DNA from: Candidatus Delongbacteria bacterium
GTDB lineage: Bacteria; UBA4055
Assembly: GCA_013139625.1 (NCBI GenBank)
Contig: WTAK01000202.1
Span: 1 to 15,841 of the forward strand
Reading direction: 5' to 3'
Length of the DNA: 15,841 bases
Shown here in pieces: positions 14,901 to 15,841 of the stretch. Made by a program: the position numbers and the translations under genes. Every line of letters starts with the position of its first letter. The stretch's first letter is position 1. The notes beneath the pieces were generated by a model. That model saw nothing but the letters and a program-made list of their open reading frames with translations, was not told the DNA's origin and searched no databases.

Positions 14901-15841
14901 TTCTCCGCTCAAGAAGATAAAAGAGATGTTACATAAAGCTTCTAAGCTTCAGAGAAAATTTGAATTGAAAAACTATCAGAAAGGTCAATTGTATAAGTAT
15001 TATGCTTTATATAAAAAACGAGAAGAAGATATTAAATCTTCAGTTAATTATTTAAAGAAATCTATGGAATATACAAAAAAGTCTAAAGATACTGATTCCA
15101 TGTGTTTCTTGCTGAATGAATTAGGTATGATATATGAGACTCAATTTAGATTTAACAAGAGTATTTCCACATTTAAGAAAGCGTTGAAGATAGCAGAAAG
15201 ATCGGATAATCTTAAATTCCGTTCGATCCTACTTGGTAATTTAGGTAAGATCACCTATAAGCTGGGACAAGTAAGCGATTCGATCAAATACTACAATGAA
15301 GCTCTTGATATTGCCTCCGTTCTAAGTCTGAAAGATGTTGAAGGTGTTTGTGCAGGTCAGCTTGGAAATATTTATCTTGAGATCAAAGAGATAACAAAGG
15401 GAATGAAGAGCTTTGAAAGGTCAATAAAGATATTCAGAGCTTTGAACGATCTTGAGGAAACAAGCTATAGATTAGCTGATTTTGGCTCATGTTATATATT
15501 CCATAACAATGCGATAGAAGCTGAGAAGAGTTTCAATAAAGCACATAAGATAGCAAAAGAAATTAACAGTAGTTTAGCTCGAGCTTATGCCTTAATGAAT
15601 ATTGGTAGATTAAAGATCATGAGAAGGCATTACAAAGATGCTGAATCAATGCTAAAAGAAGCTCTTAAGATATATAGGGAGAAGAAATTATATAAAAGAA
15701 TGGGTATGATCTATTACTTCTTATCAGAGATGTATTATCAGGAAATTGTTGAGTATGATGACGATCCATTCAATAAATATAAGAAAGAGATCAGAGAAGA
15801 TATAAGTAAGATCCTTAAATATATGAAGTATTCTCTATACT
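11974..15841 (+). CDS. sAC-like protein: two degenerate cyclase domains, AAA/STAND ATPase, TPRs (3' truncated)
   Basis: At least 1289 residues; the frame is open to the window edge. Residues about 25-200 look like a class III nucleotide cyclase domain (GGIFLKISDNKINVLF at 79-94; LGSVPQNAVENA at 165-176; NGEILVSP). Residues about 260-410 look like a second (ALEFSGIHNLVEEY; a DGAINKIEL strand; MFASIVGAEERAGYF). The first metal-binding Asp aligns with Ile37 or Ile38 in domain one and Glu266 in domain two, so cyclase activity is doubtful. A charged linker leads to a P-loop ATPase: VIGRNKE at 455-461, Walker A GRYGSGKT at 480-487, Walker B VIFVFDD at 617-623, then GNPFYLEQFF and HPIV..VLY. From about 880 onward there are TPR-type helical repeats (LGNLGKITYKLGQ; LGNIYLEIKE; LMNIGRLKIMRRHYKDAE). 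This is the ADCY10 domain order. AAGGTG at 11964-11969 sets the start; the gene is 17 bp behind the prenyl synthase. Confidence 0.85.
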   Translation, partial: MSTIELLKKLKKFLPNNTANKLLTDDLIFLEEGVVNIIKFNALNELFSLLKTKENFTEQYKELADDLITRFLTVIYKNGGIFLKISDNKINVLFTKELLKKEKEEIILHSVNCSVELIKEYNAFVKEVKNKYDLTFEEHISCGLDYGKFLEIIFGNDKRKERIVLGSVPQNAVENAYKGRNGEILVSPNMYKSAKQHIESCRTRNCYCISELITDVEDLSLPTDDYLNLKTSIIKSFLPEYIYSGLKTDVDNNFREYKEGSMIALEFSGIHNLVEEYIEKFEKLEDETEIRVFTDSFFFGLSKLFKKVFRFAVNFDGAINKIELSKYGVRVIITFSFPKVFENDHTNKLICVEELHKVSKSFKKLNYRMIHFKDVMFASIVGAEERAGYFISSETTAKIDDIIEKIPNGESREIEVHKSGKAIIPKAAKVEKKQKRSSKDDNDKIVLKGLFSHKVIGRNKEIINLNQLLRNGGKIITVTGRYGSGKTRLVEEIVKRMSNENFHIIYSKVENRDSIIDLFKYIIDESAGITIFDEISTVKSKLVDYFKNLHVTCPEKSERDLFRKKLFILYKMMYNIDIEKSIYDTLSPELRLKNLKEALSLFIIVNYYCNIKDNQGVIFVFDDIDNLMHEEKELIQYVIQYSISHLVEIGNRRNKKGDINKISFILTYHKSNTLEFNRFLKPFKQELPPLKKDTMRLLLKEMTFGKKMSSEVEKVLLKLSAGNPFYLEQFFKFVYTAGMILEKENELEKTKYYKKKLIPTDIEEIVKLNLEKLPKQHLEILQAASVIGVKFDKTILKEYYPSLEFADLELITQSNFIKKYRTENHYTFSHPIVSKVLYDFASESNKKEWHKGVAMLLEGTKVTSKLAHPNWLGHHHHLSGNDKKAAEYLEEAYLSAMSKNFIEKALINLQKLITYLDTGERKDKLLLEEIKILYMMKEYTKARKTAYTLLKRYEKSTNYKFYFDILMTLIDHTIDYSPLKKIKEMLHKASKLQRKFELKNYQKGQLYKYYALYKKREEDIKSSVNYLKKSMEYTKKSKDTDSMCFLLNELGMIYETQFRFNKSISTFKKALKIAERSDNLKFRSILLGNLGKITYKLGQVSDSIKYYNEALDIASVLSLKDVEGVCAGQLGNIYLEIKEITKGMKSFERSIKIFRALNDLEETSYRLADFGSCYIFHNNAIEAEKSFNKAHKIAKEINSSLARAYALMNIGRLKIMRRHYKDAESMLKEALKIYREKKLYKRMGMIYYFLSEMYYQEIVEYDDDPFNKYKKEIREDISKILKYMKYSLY
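13411..13434 (+). other. Walker A (P-loop) codons of the sAC-like protein
   Basis: These codons encode Gly480-Arg-Tyr-Gly-Ser-Gly-Lys-Thr487, a consensus GxxxxGKT nucleotide-binding loop. The matching Walker B strand (VIFVFDDID) is encoded at about 13822-13848. Both are intact, so the ATPase module should bind nucleotide even though the upstream cyclase-like domains look inactive. Confidence 0.9.

Noticed and set aside
1..15841. CRISPR arrays, insertion sequences, prophage or tRNA/rRNA genes
   Set aside because: No regularly spaced direct repeats, transposase motifs, phage structural genes or cloverleaf-like intergenic sequence were found; intergenic space is very limited.

Overview
The window is a strongly AT-rich bacterial segment in which every convincing gene lies on the + strand. 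Genes are tightly packed; the largest gaps are about 120-130 bp. The first gene product to point to a lineage is a secreted protein ending in a type IX secretion (T9SS) type A sorting domain with the spelling YPNPFNP. That spelling, the D.GDGVPDF-polyproline linker, an acidic 'CSDD' lipoprotein and the use of Shine-Dalgarno sequences (unlike core Bacteroidota) suggest an uncultured FCB-group phylum such as Cloacimonadota, Marinimicrobia, Delongbacteria or KSB1. This placement is inference. Bases 1-11 match the end of the Illumina TruSeq adapter, so the window probably begins at a contig end carrying adapter residue.

Layout. (1) 1-563: the C-terminal part of an EamA/DMT-type membrane transporter, truncated by the contig end. 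(2) 687-6377: a two-gene unit encoding a 1032-aa T9SS-exported protein and an 856-aa lipoprotein with two Kre9/KNH-like beta-sandwich repeats. A strong intrinsic terminator follows at about 6398-6424. (3) 6505-8396: a compact four-gene operon with its own promoter. It encodes a small YbjN/DUF2170-like protein, a helical protein with an internal duplication, a coiled-coil protein and a single-HKD phospholipase D-like protein with a C-terminal Cys cluster. Its function is unknown, and it is one of two parts of the window that could be an undescribed system. (4) 8528-10976: the conserved rpmH-rnpA-yidD-yidC cluster (ribosomal protein L34, RNase P protein, YidD, YidC insertase) behind a good sigma70-like promoter. 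The genes overlap or abut. (5) 10979-15841: a polyprenyl diphosphate synthase, then a very large multidomain protein that runs off the window end.

The large last gene has two degenerate class III nucleotide-cyclase-like domains, a P-loop ATPase and TPR repeats, the domain order of mammalian soluble adenylyl cyclase (ADCY10). The catalytic aspartates appear largely lost, so I read it as a sensor or signalling scaffold rather than an active cyclase. Its placement directly behind yidC and the isoprenoid gene, where jag and mnmE are common, is the second point of interest.

No tRNA, rRNA, CRISPR array, insertion sequence or recognisable replication origin was seen.
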